Positions 6,091 to 12,858 of a stretch of 15,977 nt of DNA are shown piece after piece (position 1 is the first letter of the stretch; every line of letters begins with the position of its first letter). The notes beneath the pieces are model-generated. The model was not told the origin of the DNA, ran no database searches, and worked only from the letters and a program-made list of their open reading frames with translations. The position numbers and the translations under genes were made by a program. The DNA is from CAYUNA01 sp047629355. Its GTDB lineage: Bacteria > Bacteroidota > Bacteroidia > Chitinophagales > Saprospiraceae. The DNA is taken from the NCBI GenBank assembly GCA_047629355.1, contig JBLHWU010000153.1, forward strand, positions 1 to 15,977, written 5' to 3'.

Positions 6091-6117
6091 TTGTCATTTT
6101 GACCGAAGTGGAAAAAA
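6091..6117 (+). repeat. Short dispersed repeat TTGTCATTnnGAnCGAAGTGGA, copy 1
   Basis: TTGTCATTTTGACCGAAGTG at 6091-6110 and following bases match 15778-15804 at about 22 of 27 positions. Both copies lie in intergenic DNA. They resemble a motif scattered widely through many Bacteroidota genomes; that statement is from memory, not a search. Confidence 0.5.
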
Positions 6118-6136
6118 CTAACACACCAAATTTATT

Positions 6137-6487
6137 ATGAAAAAAATATACTACTTAAAATCTTGCTCCACTTGCCAACGCATTATCAAAGAACTCGGTG
6201 GCTTGGAAGACTTTGTCCACCAAAATATCAAAGAAGAAAAAATGACGGAAGAGCAAGTCGAACAAATGAAAGAAATGGCTGGCAGCTACGAATCATTATT
6301 CAGCCGCCGCTCAATGAAATACCGCGCGTGGGGCTTGAACGAAAAAGAGTTAGGTGAGGCTGATTATAAAAAATACATCCTCGAAGAATATACTTTTTTA
6401 AAACGTCCAGTTTTGATTATTGATGAAGAGATTTTTGTTGGAAATACAAAGAAAGTAGTGGCGGCAGCGAAGGAGAGAATTGGATGA
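6137..6487 (+). CDS. Spx/ArsC-like thioredoxin-fold protein
   Basis: The 116-residue cytoplasmic protein belongs to the ArsC/Spx/YffB superfamily. It begins MKKIYYLKSCSTCQRII, with a redox CxxC pair (C10, C13) at the place of the ArsC active cysteine. A basic patch FSRRSMKYR (55-63) and LKRPVLIIDEEIFVG (88-102) follow. R90 is the second ArsC-type arginine, but the third is missing: where ArsC has GRP this protein has VGN. It is therefore unlikely to be a true arsenate reductase and is closer to the thiol-sensing or uncharacterised Spx-like group. A link to RNA polymerase, as for Bacillus Spx, is not shown. It is divergent from the phosphorylase and convergent with the porin. Confidence 0.82.
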   Translation: MKKIYYLKSCSTCQRIIKELGGLEDFVHQNIKEEKMTEEQVEQMKEMAGSYESLFSRRSMKYRAWGLNEKELGEADYKKYILEEYTFLKRPVLIIDEEIFVGNTKKVVAAAKERIG

Positions 6488-6536
6488 TTTTTTTGAAGAT
6501 TTAAAATCTATAATTTTTTGACAAATCTCGAAAAAA

Positions 6537-6633
6537 GTATCCGATACCCGTTAGGGCTATCGGATACTTCAACTTGGAACTTTTAAAATATTCGGAGTTT
6601 AGGTATCCGATAGCCCTAACGCGTATCGGATAC
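6537..6633. terminator. Pair of mirror-image hairpins, probable bidirectional terminator
   Basis: GTATCCGATA/TATCGGATAC forms a 10-bp hairpin at 6537-6567 and again at 6603-6633. The second unit is the reverse complement of the first, including the TTAGGGC/GCCCTAA loop, with one loop difference. The first hairpin is followed by TTTTTT when read on the minus strand, and serves the porin. The second is followed by CTTTT on the plus strand, and serves the Spx-like gene. Confidence 0.75.
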
Positions 6634-6654
6634 CTTTTAAAAAAGTACCCGCTA

Positions 6655-8985
6655 TTAATCTACAAACCGCCAAGAAATTCCCAATCGCATCCCTCCATTT
6701 TGATTAAAACCAAACGGCAACAAATAATCCGATGTCTGCGAATAATAGGTTTGCTGAAAGCTCGACAAAATATTTTCCATTTTAAAAAAGAAGCGAAACC
6801 TCGTTAATTTGAAAATAAAAAACGCATCTAATAAAGGGGTGAAAAGGGTCTTATTGCTGTCTTGTAAATGAAATTGTCCCGTCAGCGGCTGGTAGGTGTA
6901 AGGACGATAAGCCGTCCACATCCGAGCATCCACACCAACGCGGGCGAGCATGGTCTTTTTGAAAATTCTACCTTCGATGTAGAGGCTATTTTTTAAATAT
7001 AATTCAGGAATTCGCAGACGGTCAGAAGTCGTTTTTTGATAGACCAATTGATTGTCTAAATGTACGGGTCCAAGCGTAAAATTCTTTTCCAAACCCAGTT
7101 GAAAAATGCTAATCAATTCATTCGTCTGCTGTGGTGTGGTCAGGGTATCAAAATACACATAATTGGTCAATAAATGATAACCACCGTTAATGGACAATTG
7201 AAATTTAGGTAAAGAATACGTTCCTACTATACTGGTTTCCAGTGTTTTATCAAAACCGTTTTTCCAAGCCTCTCTTTCCGTATTGTAAAAACGGTGCTGT
7301 AGAAACGTTGGTTCATAAAGTTGGTTAACCGCATCAATTTGCAGTTCTCCGAGTTTTTCTAAATCAAAAAATAACTGTCCTGCCACTCGATAATCACCCG
7401 CATGTTCACCTAAAGCCAAATGTCCGGAAGTACTAATTTTTAAACGGTCACTTGGCGTGAAATCAATCGCGCCCGTCAGGTATAAATTGTGCAAAGCAGA
7501 AGTATCAACGCCATCTTGGTCAATAAAGTGCATTTGATGTTTCAACCCAACTTCAATCAAATCCTTCTGGCTGGTAACTCGTGTATTTTGCTTATCTTTT
7601 CTAAGTTTGAACGTTTGAATCTTAATCACATTTTCCACCATTTTTCGTTCTAAAAAATAGCGCAAGCCTCGATCATCCACCTGCAAAGCTTCATAATAAA
7701 TGGAATCTGTCGCAGGATTGTTATCCGAAAATTTATAAACTTCCTTTTGATATTTTATTCGATGATAAACAGTGAAAGCTCGTTTTTTAGTGAAATCAGT
7801 CACGAAAACGGGTGGGGGAGGCGGTGTCGTGAAAACGGGTGGACGACTACCTGAACGTTGCCCTTTTCCATCTAACGGCTTATTCTTTGAGTTCTTTTTT
7901 ACATTAGGTCTGCCCGTCGGTGCTGTCGTTTTATCGGTCGTTCTAGGTGTTTTTTTATTTAAAATTGTATCTGTTTTAGAAACCGCTGTTTTTAAAGCAT
8001 CAGTCAAAATTAGTATAGAATCTAAACTTATTTTAACAGAATCAATCGTCAATGAATCCTCTTCTAAATTTAAAGTATCAACGGACAAAGCTGCCAAGGA
8101 ATCATATTTTTGCAACAACAAACTATCCGAAAAAATTGGCGCAGCACTTTTCTTCTTCCTTTTTCTTTGACCATTCAAATAAACGTATTGCGTATAAGCA
8201 AACTCTCGATTGAGGTGCTGAGTATTGGCAGAACTGAGGCTGGCATCCAGCAAAAAAGCATCTCTCCAAACAGGAACATCTATACTATTTACAGTTTGGG
8301 TTGGCAATTGCTCCCCACCGTTGTCCTGAACTTCCATATTATTGGCGGTAAAAGTAAAGAAACCATCATAGCCACCACCTTGCGTCCGATACCAAAGTCC
8401 GAGTGCAAATGACTTATTATCGACGCCTTCATTGTCATAATAACCAGCATCATTGATGCGCCGATGTTCGATAGAAAGATTCAAGCCCTTCGCAAAAGTT
8501 CGGCTAAATCGTACTTTAAAATAACCGTTTCCTTGATTCGCCCCTTGTGAAAAATAGCCTTGTGAAAAGGTCTGTCGAATTTTATAAAACTTCACGTCTT
8601 CCGTCCGCAATTGATACAAATCGTATTGATGTAACCCAATGTCCACACCTTGCCGATACTGCGGCGTATAAACCAACGGGCGTGCTGCCGAACCCAAATT
8701 ACCCAAATGTCCCCAATCCCATCGCTGCTGCCGTATCGGGTCATATTGCTGAAAATTGGTCAATAAACTGTCCAAATACGGATAAATAAGATTCGGGTTC
8801 TTCGCATAAAAATGATAAATCGCTGAAGTATCTTGCACCAATTTCTGTGTCCCCGATGAACCGCTTCCTCCACTAAATGTACTACCAAGTCCACCACCTC
8901 CGCCACCTGGAAACTGGGCATAAATCGTCCCTTGCCCCAAGAGCATCAACGAGAAAATTAGTATATTAAGCAAGTGCTTTTTCAT
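6655..8985 (-). CDS. Putative porin, Porin_10 type outer-membrane beta-barrel
   Basis: From the ATG at 8985 the product is 776 residues. A signal peptide (MKKHLLNILIFSLMLLGQG, cleavage near IYAQ) leads to a Gly/Ser-rich segment (FPGGGGGGLGSTFSGGSGSS). Alternating aromatic beta-strands typical of an outer-membrane barrel follow to the C-terminus, which ends GMRLGISWRFVD with an aromatic near the end. The motif series YHFYAKNPNL, QRWDWGHLGN and YKIRQTFSQGYFSQG matches the large putative porins of Bacteroidota. Residues about 274-401 break the barrel with a basic, Ser/Thr/Asp- and Pro-rich low-complexity insert (RKRKKKSAAP to TTPPPPPVFV). A start at 9006 would add MKNEKLR, but that lies in a slippage-prone AT repeat, so 8985 is preferred. 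The transported substrate is unknown. Confidence 0.85.
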   Translation of the reverse strand: MKKHLLNILIFSLMLLGQGTIYAQFPGGGGGGLGSTFSGGSGSSGTQKLVQDTSAIYHFYAKNPNLIYPYLDSLLTNFQQYDPIRQQRWDWGHLGNLGSAARPLVYTPQYRQGVDIGLHQYDLYQLRTEDVKFYKIRQTFSQGYFSQGANQGNGYFKVRFSRTFAKGLNLSIEHRRINDAGYYDNEGVDNKSFALGLWYRTQGGGYDGFFTFTANNMEVQDNGGEQLPTQTVNSIDVPVWRDAFLLDASLSSANTQHLNREFAYTQYVYLNGQRKRKKKSAAPIFSDSLLLQKYDSLAALSVDTLNLEEDSLTIDSVKISLDSILILTDALKTAVSKTDTILNKKTPRTTDKTTAPTGRPNVKKNSKNKPLDGKGQRSGSRPPVFTTPPPPPVFVTDFTKKRAFTVYHRIKYQKEVYKFSDNNPATDSIYYEALQVDDRGLRYFLERKMVENVIKIQTFKLRKDKQNTRVTSQKDLIEVGLKHQMHFIDQDGVDTSALHNLYLTGAIDFTPSDRLKISTSGHLALGEHAGDYRVAGQLFFDLEKLGELQIDAVNQLYEPTFLQHRFYNTEREAWKNGFDKTLETSIVGTYSLPKFQLSINGGYHLLTNYVYFDTLTTPQQTNELISIFQLGLEKNFTLGPVHLDNQLVYQKTTSDRLRIPELYLKNSLYIEGRIFKKTMLARVGVDARMWTAYRPYTYQPLTGQFHLQDSNKTLFTPLLDAFFIFKLTRFRFFFKMENILSSFQQTYYSQTSDYLLPFGFNQNGGMRLGISWRFVD

Positions 8986-9020
8986 TCTTAATTTTTCATT
9001 CTTCATTACTAAAACGGCTG

Positions 9021-9028
9021 CAAATATG
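9021..9028 (-). promoter_or_regulatory. Weak candidate -7 element for the porin gene
   Basis: On the minus strand CATATTTG matches TAnnTTTG at all fixed positions except the first. No matching -33 TTTG is present at the usual distance. If real, transcription would begin near 9017, about 32 nt before the chosen start. Confidence 0.28.
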
Positions 9029-9059
9029 CGGAAATCTTTCGTTTGCCAGTTATTAACTT

Positions 9060-9431
9060 TTAATTGGTCATTCCCTCTGTCTCTAGTTCTTCAAACCAAG
9101 ACTTCAAACCACCATCCAAATTATAGACTTTGGTAAAGCCTGAATTTTGCATCAAGGTACACGTTCGCAGACTTCGTCGTCCGGACCGACAATACACCAA
9201 ATAAGTTGCCTCGTTGTCCAAAGCTTCCAATTGCTCGTAAAACTTATCGCCAAAATAATCCATATTCTTCGCACCTTCAAGGTAACCGGTTCCAAACTCT
9301 TTGGGCACACGGCAGTCAATCAGAATAGCATTTGGCTGCTTCTTTTTCATGGCTAAAAACTCAGCAGGTTTTAGATTTTTCAACTTCTTTTTCAGCGTTT
9401 CCCAGCGATTAATACGGCAAAGTTCTTCCAT
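9060..9431 (-). CDS. Single-domain rhodanese-like sulfurtransferase
   Basis: The 123-residue cytoplasmic protein has the rhodanese order: LKPAEFLAMKKKQPNAILIDC (residues 20-40), the RVPKEFGTGYLEGAKN stretch, YLVYCRSGRRS (77-87) and GFTKVYNLDGGLKSW (98-112). The persulfide-carrying cysteine is C81 in the active-site loop CRSGRRS, whose length fits sulfur rather than phosphate-type substrates. It probably carries sulfane sulfur; the acceptor is not evident. The first 18 residues (MEELCRINRWETLKKKLK) are a short extra helix. A perfect -7 element (TATTTTTG, 9450-9443) lies just upstream, predicting a very short leader of about 8 nt. Its stop is 75 bp from the preferred porin start, and both genes point the same way, so read-through into the porin is possible. 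Confidence 0.9.
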   Translation of the reverse strand: MEELCRINRWETLKKKLKNLKPAEFLAMKKKQPNAILIDCRVPKEFGTGYLEGAKNMDYFGDKFYEQLEALDNEATYLVYCRSGRRSLRTCTLMQNSGFTKVYNLDGGLKSWFEELETEGMTN

Positions 9432-9442
9432 TGATTTTTTTG

Positions 9443-9450
9443 CAAAAATA
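9443..9450 (-). promoter_or_regulatory. -7 promoter element of the rhodanese gene
   Basis: On the minus strand TATTTTTG fits TAnnTTTG exactly, and its last base is 12 bp before the ATG. A -33 TTTG is not seen at 19-21 bp, so the call rests on the -7 box alone. Confidence 0.42.
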
Positions 9451-9840
9451 GTGTAATATATGAATTGGAGAGCGTTGTCAACACTTCTATTAAAATTTGT
9501 TGCCTAATTTTCTAAAGGGTGTAAGAAAAACTTTACGCACACGTCAATAGTTTTTTGTGAGATATGTACTTGTTTAGAAATGCTTGCACGCTGTGCCTAG
9601 TGAATACGTGTACATGCAGCTTTTCGTACACTCTTTTTAAAGGGTAACAAGTCTAATGAAAATAATATCGAAAAATGTAGAAATGTAGTCGGTTTAAAAA
9701 GCCTGAACGAACTCGGTTTGTATAATTTGAGTGTGTTACAAATTAGGGGAATCCTTATATGACAAAGGAGGTCTGGAGGCGGCGCGCAGTTGTACTTGAT
9801 GAAGCTTAAAATCTTAGGATTTTCTCGCTTCAAAAAACAC

Positions 9841-9928
9841 AGTGCGCGTTGCCTGCGGCAACGCGGGAGGGGTATTAAGGGATAAAACGATTTTTGCAAA
9901 ATCGTTTTATCCCTTAAAAATCCCTTTG
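9841..9928 (+). repeat. Double-hairpin dispersed repeat, copy 2 (inverted relative to copy 1)
   Basis: The small hairpin at 9845-9865 (CGCGTTGCC around TGC) and the large hairpin with arms 9875-9891 and 9901-9917 (TTAAGGGATAAAACGAT) are both perfect. Compared with the copy at 5015-5100, paired bases change together: C-G becomes T-A in both stems. The structure is therefore what is conserved. Confidence 0.75.
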
Positions 9929-10387
9929 ATAAACAAAAGCACCTAAACTGTAAAAGTGCACATTTGTGGCACTACCATATCTTGGACTTCGGACATTTAA
10001 TGTTGGTTTTCGAGTGGCGCGGGGGAAGATGAAGGCGAAGTATTGTACGAGAGATGGGAGTTAATCTGTTGAAGTTGTTTAAGAACGTCTGCTGAGGCTA
10101 TAAAAACGTCTTTTTTAATTAATTGAATTTATTTATTTTGTAAATATCATATTTATTGCTAAATTAAGCCATATTTTAAAAATAAAGCAAAATAAAAGAG
10201 GGAATTCTAGTTGAAAGGAATAACTAAATCGGGTCAGTATTCCAACCATCCTTATCTGAAAAACCTGTCTTATCCGCTTTTCTGTTTACGTTGAATTTGC
10301 TCTTATTTTCTAACCAATTTTATTCGGATTCATTAACCTTACACACCCGTATATCATGAACCGGCTAAGATTTAAAAAGCAATAATT

Positions 10388-12511
10388 ATGGCGTTCGACA
10401 CCAAAAATATTAGAAATGTTGTCCTGTTAGGACATTCAGGCTCCGGAAAAACGACCCTCGCAGAAGCGATGTTGTTTGAAGCCGGAGCCTTATCCAGACG
10501 TGGAACGGTCGAAGATGGCTCTACCGTTTCGGATTATACGAATATCGAAAAAGAACGAGGTAACTCTATTTTCGGTTCGCTCATGAATGCAAAATGGAAA
10601 GACTCTAAGATCAACCTTATGGACACGCCTGGTTCGGATGATTTTGTGGGGGAAGTGGCTTCCGCTTTGAAAGTTGCGGATACCGCGGTGATGGTGATTA
10701 ATGGAAGAAGTGGGGTCGAAGTCGGAACGGAATTGCTATGGGAATACATCGAAAAAATTGGGACGCCTGCCATTTTTGTCATCAATCAAATGGGCCATAA
10801 AAAGGCGAATTTTGAAAATGCTTTGGCGCAAGCACAAGCACGGTTTGGGTCAAAATTAGTGCCTGTCCAATATCCGTTGAATGCGGGTCAAGGTTTTAAC
10901 AAAATCGTTGATGCATTGCGGATGGTCGTTTATAATTTTCCTATTGGCGGCGGAAAACCTACGAAAGAAGATATCCCCGCATCAGAAAAAGAAAGAGCAT
11001 TAGAGATGCATAATGCTTTGGTGGAAGCGGCGGCAGAAGCAGACGAAGAATTGATGGAACGCTTTTTTGAGGAAGGGACTTTGCGGGAAGAAGATTTGGC
11101 GTCTGGCTTGCGGCAAGCGATTGTGAATCGGTCATTTTGCCCCGTTTTTTGCGCTTCTGGTTTGGAGAATATGGGTAGCGGTCGTGTGATGGGTTTTATC
11201 AACGATGTGTGTCCTTCGCCTGCTGACCGGCCTGCGGCCGCTACGGCGGATGGTGGAGAATTGGCGTGCAAAACAGAAGGTGATTCAACCGTTTTTATTT
11301 ACAAAACAGTCTCCGAGCCGCGCGTTGGAAGTGTGTCTTATTTTAAAGTCTATTCGGGAATATTGCGAGGTGGTGATGAATTGATGAACAATGTCAGCCG
11401 TACCGCCGAGCGATTTGGGTCTATTTTTACGGCGAATGGTAAAAATAGAGATACAATTGACAATTTGAGAGCTGGAGATTTGGGCGTAACAGTGAAATTA
11501 AAAGCTTCTAAAACGAATGAGACACTAGTGACAAAAGGTTCGTTGGTATCCATTAAAAAAATACCATTTCCTGAGCCACGCATTCGGGCAGCCGTTGACC
11601 CGCCGAGCAAAAATGACATGGAAAAATTGATGAAAGCCCTTCATCAAATCGAAGGCGAAGACCCGACGCTCATTATCGAACAATCCAAATCTTTAAAGCA
11701 AACCATTGTCCACGGACAGGGGCAATTGCATTTGGATTTGATAAAATACCGCATCGAAAAGGTAAATAATTTGGTGATGAATTATATGAAACCAAATATT
11801 TCCTACCGGGAAACGATTACTAAAATGGCAGAAGGCAGCTATCGTCACAAAAAGCAATCAGGTGGTTCTGGTCAGTTTGCGGAGGTACATATGCGCATCG
11901 AACCATATTATGAGGGCATGCCCGAGCCTACAGGCTTGAACGTTAGAAAAACGGAAGAAGAGGCACTTTCTTGGGGTGGAAAACTGGTCTATTATTGGTG
12001 TATTATCGGTGGTTCGATTGACGGTAATTTTTCAAATGCTATTAAGAAAGGGATTTTACAAAAAATGGAAGAAGGTCCACTGACCGGGTCGTATTGTCAA
12101 GACATTCGAGTCTGTATTTTTGATGGAAAAATGCACCCTGTTGATTCTAACGATATGGCATTTATGCTAGCAAGTTCCGCTATTTTTAAAGATAATTTTG
12201 AACGAGCTGCCCCAAAAATCATGGAACCTATCTATGATGTTGAAATTCTTTGTGATGGTGAGGTAATGGGCGATATTATGGGCGATTTGCAGACGCGGCG
12301 AGCCATCATTCAAGGGATGGATTCGGAAGGTCATTATCAAAAAATCATGGCAAAAGTACCGTTGGCAGAAATGTATCAATATTCTTCGAAGTTGCGGTCT
12401 TTGTCGCAAGGGAAGGCCAAATTTTCTCGGCGATTTGGGGAGTATAGCTCGGTGGCGAAGGATGTACAGAAGGAGTTGGTGAGGGATTATCAGGGGACGC
12501 AGGAAGAATAG
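10388..12511 (+). CDS. fusA2: Elongation factor G paralogue (EF-G2 type)
   Basis: The 707-residue protein has the full EF-G layout: G domain (about 1-270), domain II (about 290-385), III (about 395-470), IV (about 475-600, RHKKQSGGSGQFAEVHMRIE) and V (about 605-690). It acts on the ribosome in tRNA-mRNA translocation or a related step. The GTPase motifs depart from ordinary EF-G: P-loop GHSGSGKT (15-22), EKERGNSI for ERGITI, DTPGSDDF (79-86) with S83 where the catalytic His of DTPGH should be, and NQMG (133-136) in place of NKxD. This is the pattern of the Bacteroides EF-G2 paralogue, reported to promote translocation without GTP hydrolysis. The normal fusA is expected elsewhere in the genome. 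The gene is monocistronic as far as can be seen. Start MAFDTKNIRNVVLLG. Confidence 0.88.
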   Translation: MAFDTKNIRNVVLLGHSGSGKTTLAEAMLFEAGALSRRGTVEDGSTVSDYTNIEKERGNSIFGSLMNAKWKDSKINLMDTPGSDDFVGEVASALKVADTAVMVINGRSGVEVGTELLWEYIEKIGTPAIFVINQMGHKKANFENALAQAQARFGSKLVPVQYPLNAGQGFNKIVDALRMVVYNFPIGGGKPTKEDIPASEKERALEMHNALVEAAAEADEELMERFFEEGTLREEDLASGLRQAIVNRSFCPVFCASGLENMGSGRVMGFINDVCPSPADRPAAATADGGELACKTEGDSTVFIYKTVSEPRVGSVSYFKVYSGILRGGDELMNNVSRTAERFGSIFTANGKNRDTIDNLRAGDLGVTVKLKASKTNETLVTKGSLVSIKKIPFPEPRIRAAVDPPSKNDMEKLMKALHQIEGEDPTLIIEQSKSLKQTIVHGQGQLHLDLIKYRIEKVNNLVMNYMKPNISYRETITKMAEGSYRHKKQSGGSGQFAEVHMRIEPYYEGMPEPTGLNVRKTEEEALSWGGKLVYYWCIIGGSIDGNFSNAIKKGILQKMEEGPLTGSYCQDIRVCIFDGKMHPVDSNDMAFMLASSAIFKDNFERAAPKIMEPIYDVEILCDGEVMGDIMGDLQTRRAIIQGMDSEGHYQKIMAKVPLAEMYQYSSKLRSLSQGKAKFSRRFGEYSSVAKDVQKELVRDYQGTQEE

Positions 12512-12526
12512 TTCTTAATAATTTAA

Positions 12527-12683
12527 GTACCCCAACATAAATAATCGAACATCTAAGAAGTATCTTTTTTCGTTATTTTCCGCTAAAAAATGCTTCAATA
12601 AAGGGATTATTTAAGAATTTTTTAAAGAAAGCTAACAAAAAAATCTTACTCCTTTGATTGTTCGATTAATTGTGTCGGGTTAC
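12527..12683. mobile_element. MITE-like element, copy 2 of family A (intact)
   Basis: The element is 157 bp with ends GTACCCCAACATAAATAATC and the inverse of GTAACCCGACACAATTAATC, matching at 20 of 24 positions up to CGAAC. The centre folds back on itself (12583-12629) and aligns without gaps to the core of the element at 3086-3430. It begins 16 bp after the stop of the EF-G gene and may serve as its terminator. The flanks (TAATTTAA and TTAATTAT) are only loosely alike, so the target duplication is uncertain. Confidence 0.7.
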
Positions 12684-12708
12684 TTAATTATTAGGGATTA
12701 ATGTTTAA

Positions 12709-12800
12709 TAGACTTTATGAATGAGTAGCTTTTTTAGAATTGCAAATAATTGATAATCAATAGTTTGCGAATTATCCAGAGTCGCCATTCATAAAGTCTA
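12709..12800. repeat. 92-bp foldback with 15-bp perfect ends
   Basis: TAGACTTTATGAATG (12709-12723) is repeated in perfect inversion at 12786-12800. Inside, AATTGCAAATAATTGAT pairs imperfectly with ATCAATAGTTTGCGAATT around 12738-12772, so the whole unit can fold into one long hairpin. It is unrelated in sequence to the neighbouring MITE family. It could be another non-autonomous element or a regulatory hairpin ahead of the esterase. Confidence 0.6.
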
Positions 12801-12823
12801 ATGAAATATCTTCAGTGGTGACA

Positions 12824-12854
12824 ATTGCTGAGGGCATTTTTTTATCTATTTTTG
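12824..12854 (+). promoter_or_regulatory. Promoter of the esterase gene, predicted leaderless
   Basis: ATTG at 12824-12827, a 19-bp spacer, then TATTTTTG at 12847-12854 fit TTTG-N19-TAnnTTTG with one mismatch. With the -7 box centred seven bases before the start, transcription would begin at about 12858, next to the ATG at 12859. Confidence 0.6.
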
Positions 12855-12858
12855 TGAA

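Larger units (their letters stand above)
9432..10387. other. Gene-poor region of about 950 bp
   Basis: No credible protein-coding frame was found. The one longer open frame on the minus strand (9597-9899) is translated largely from the repeat and lacks protein-like composition. Visible content: a possible rhodanese promoter (9443-9450), a GTGTAC/GTACAC inverted pair (9608-9631), an imperfect hairpin GAAGC...GCTTC (9800-9832), the second double-hairpin repeat (9841-9928), and an AT-rich stretch (10110-10200) before the EF-G gene. The fusA2-like transcript must begin in here, but I see no good TAnnTTTG element; TGAATTTG at 10292-10299 is the nearest. Confidence 0.6.

Noticed and set aside
9597..9899. 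Open frame of 100 codons on the minus strand
   Set aside because: It is translated mostly from the double-hairpin repeat and adjoining non-coding DNA. The product is rich in Arg, Pro and Cys with no domain pattern, and the frame has no promoter or start context.
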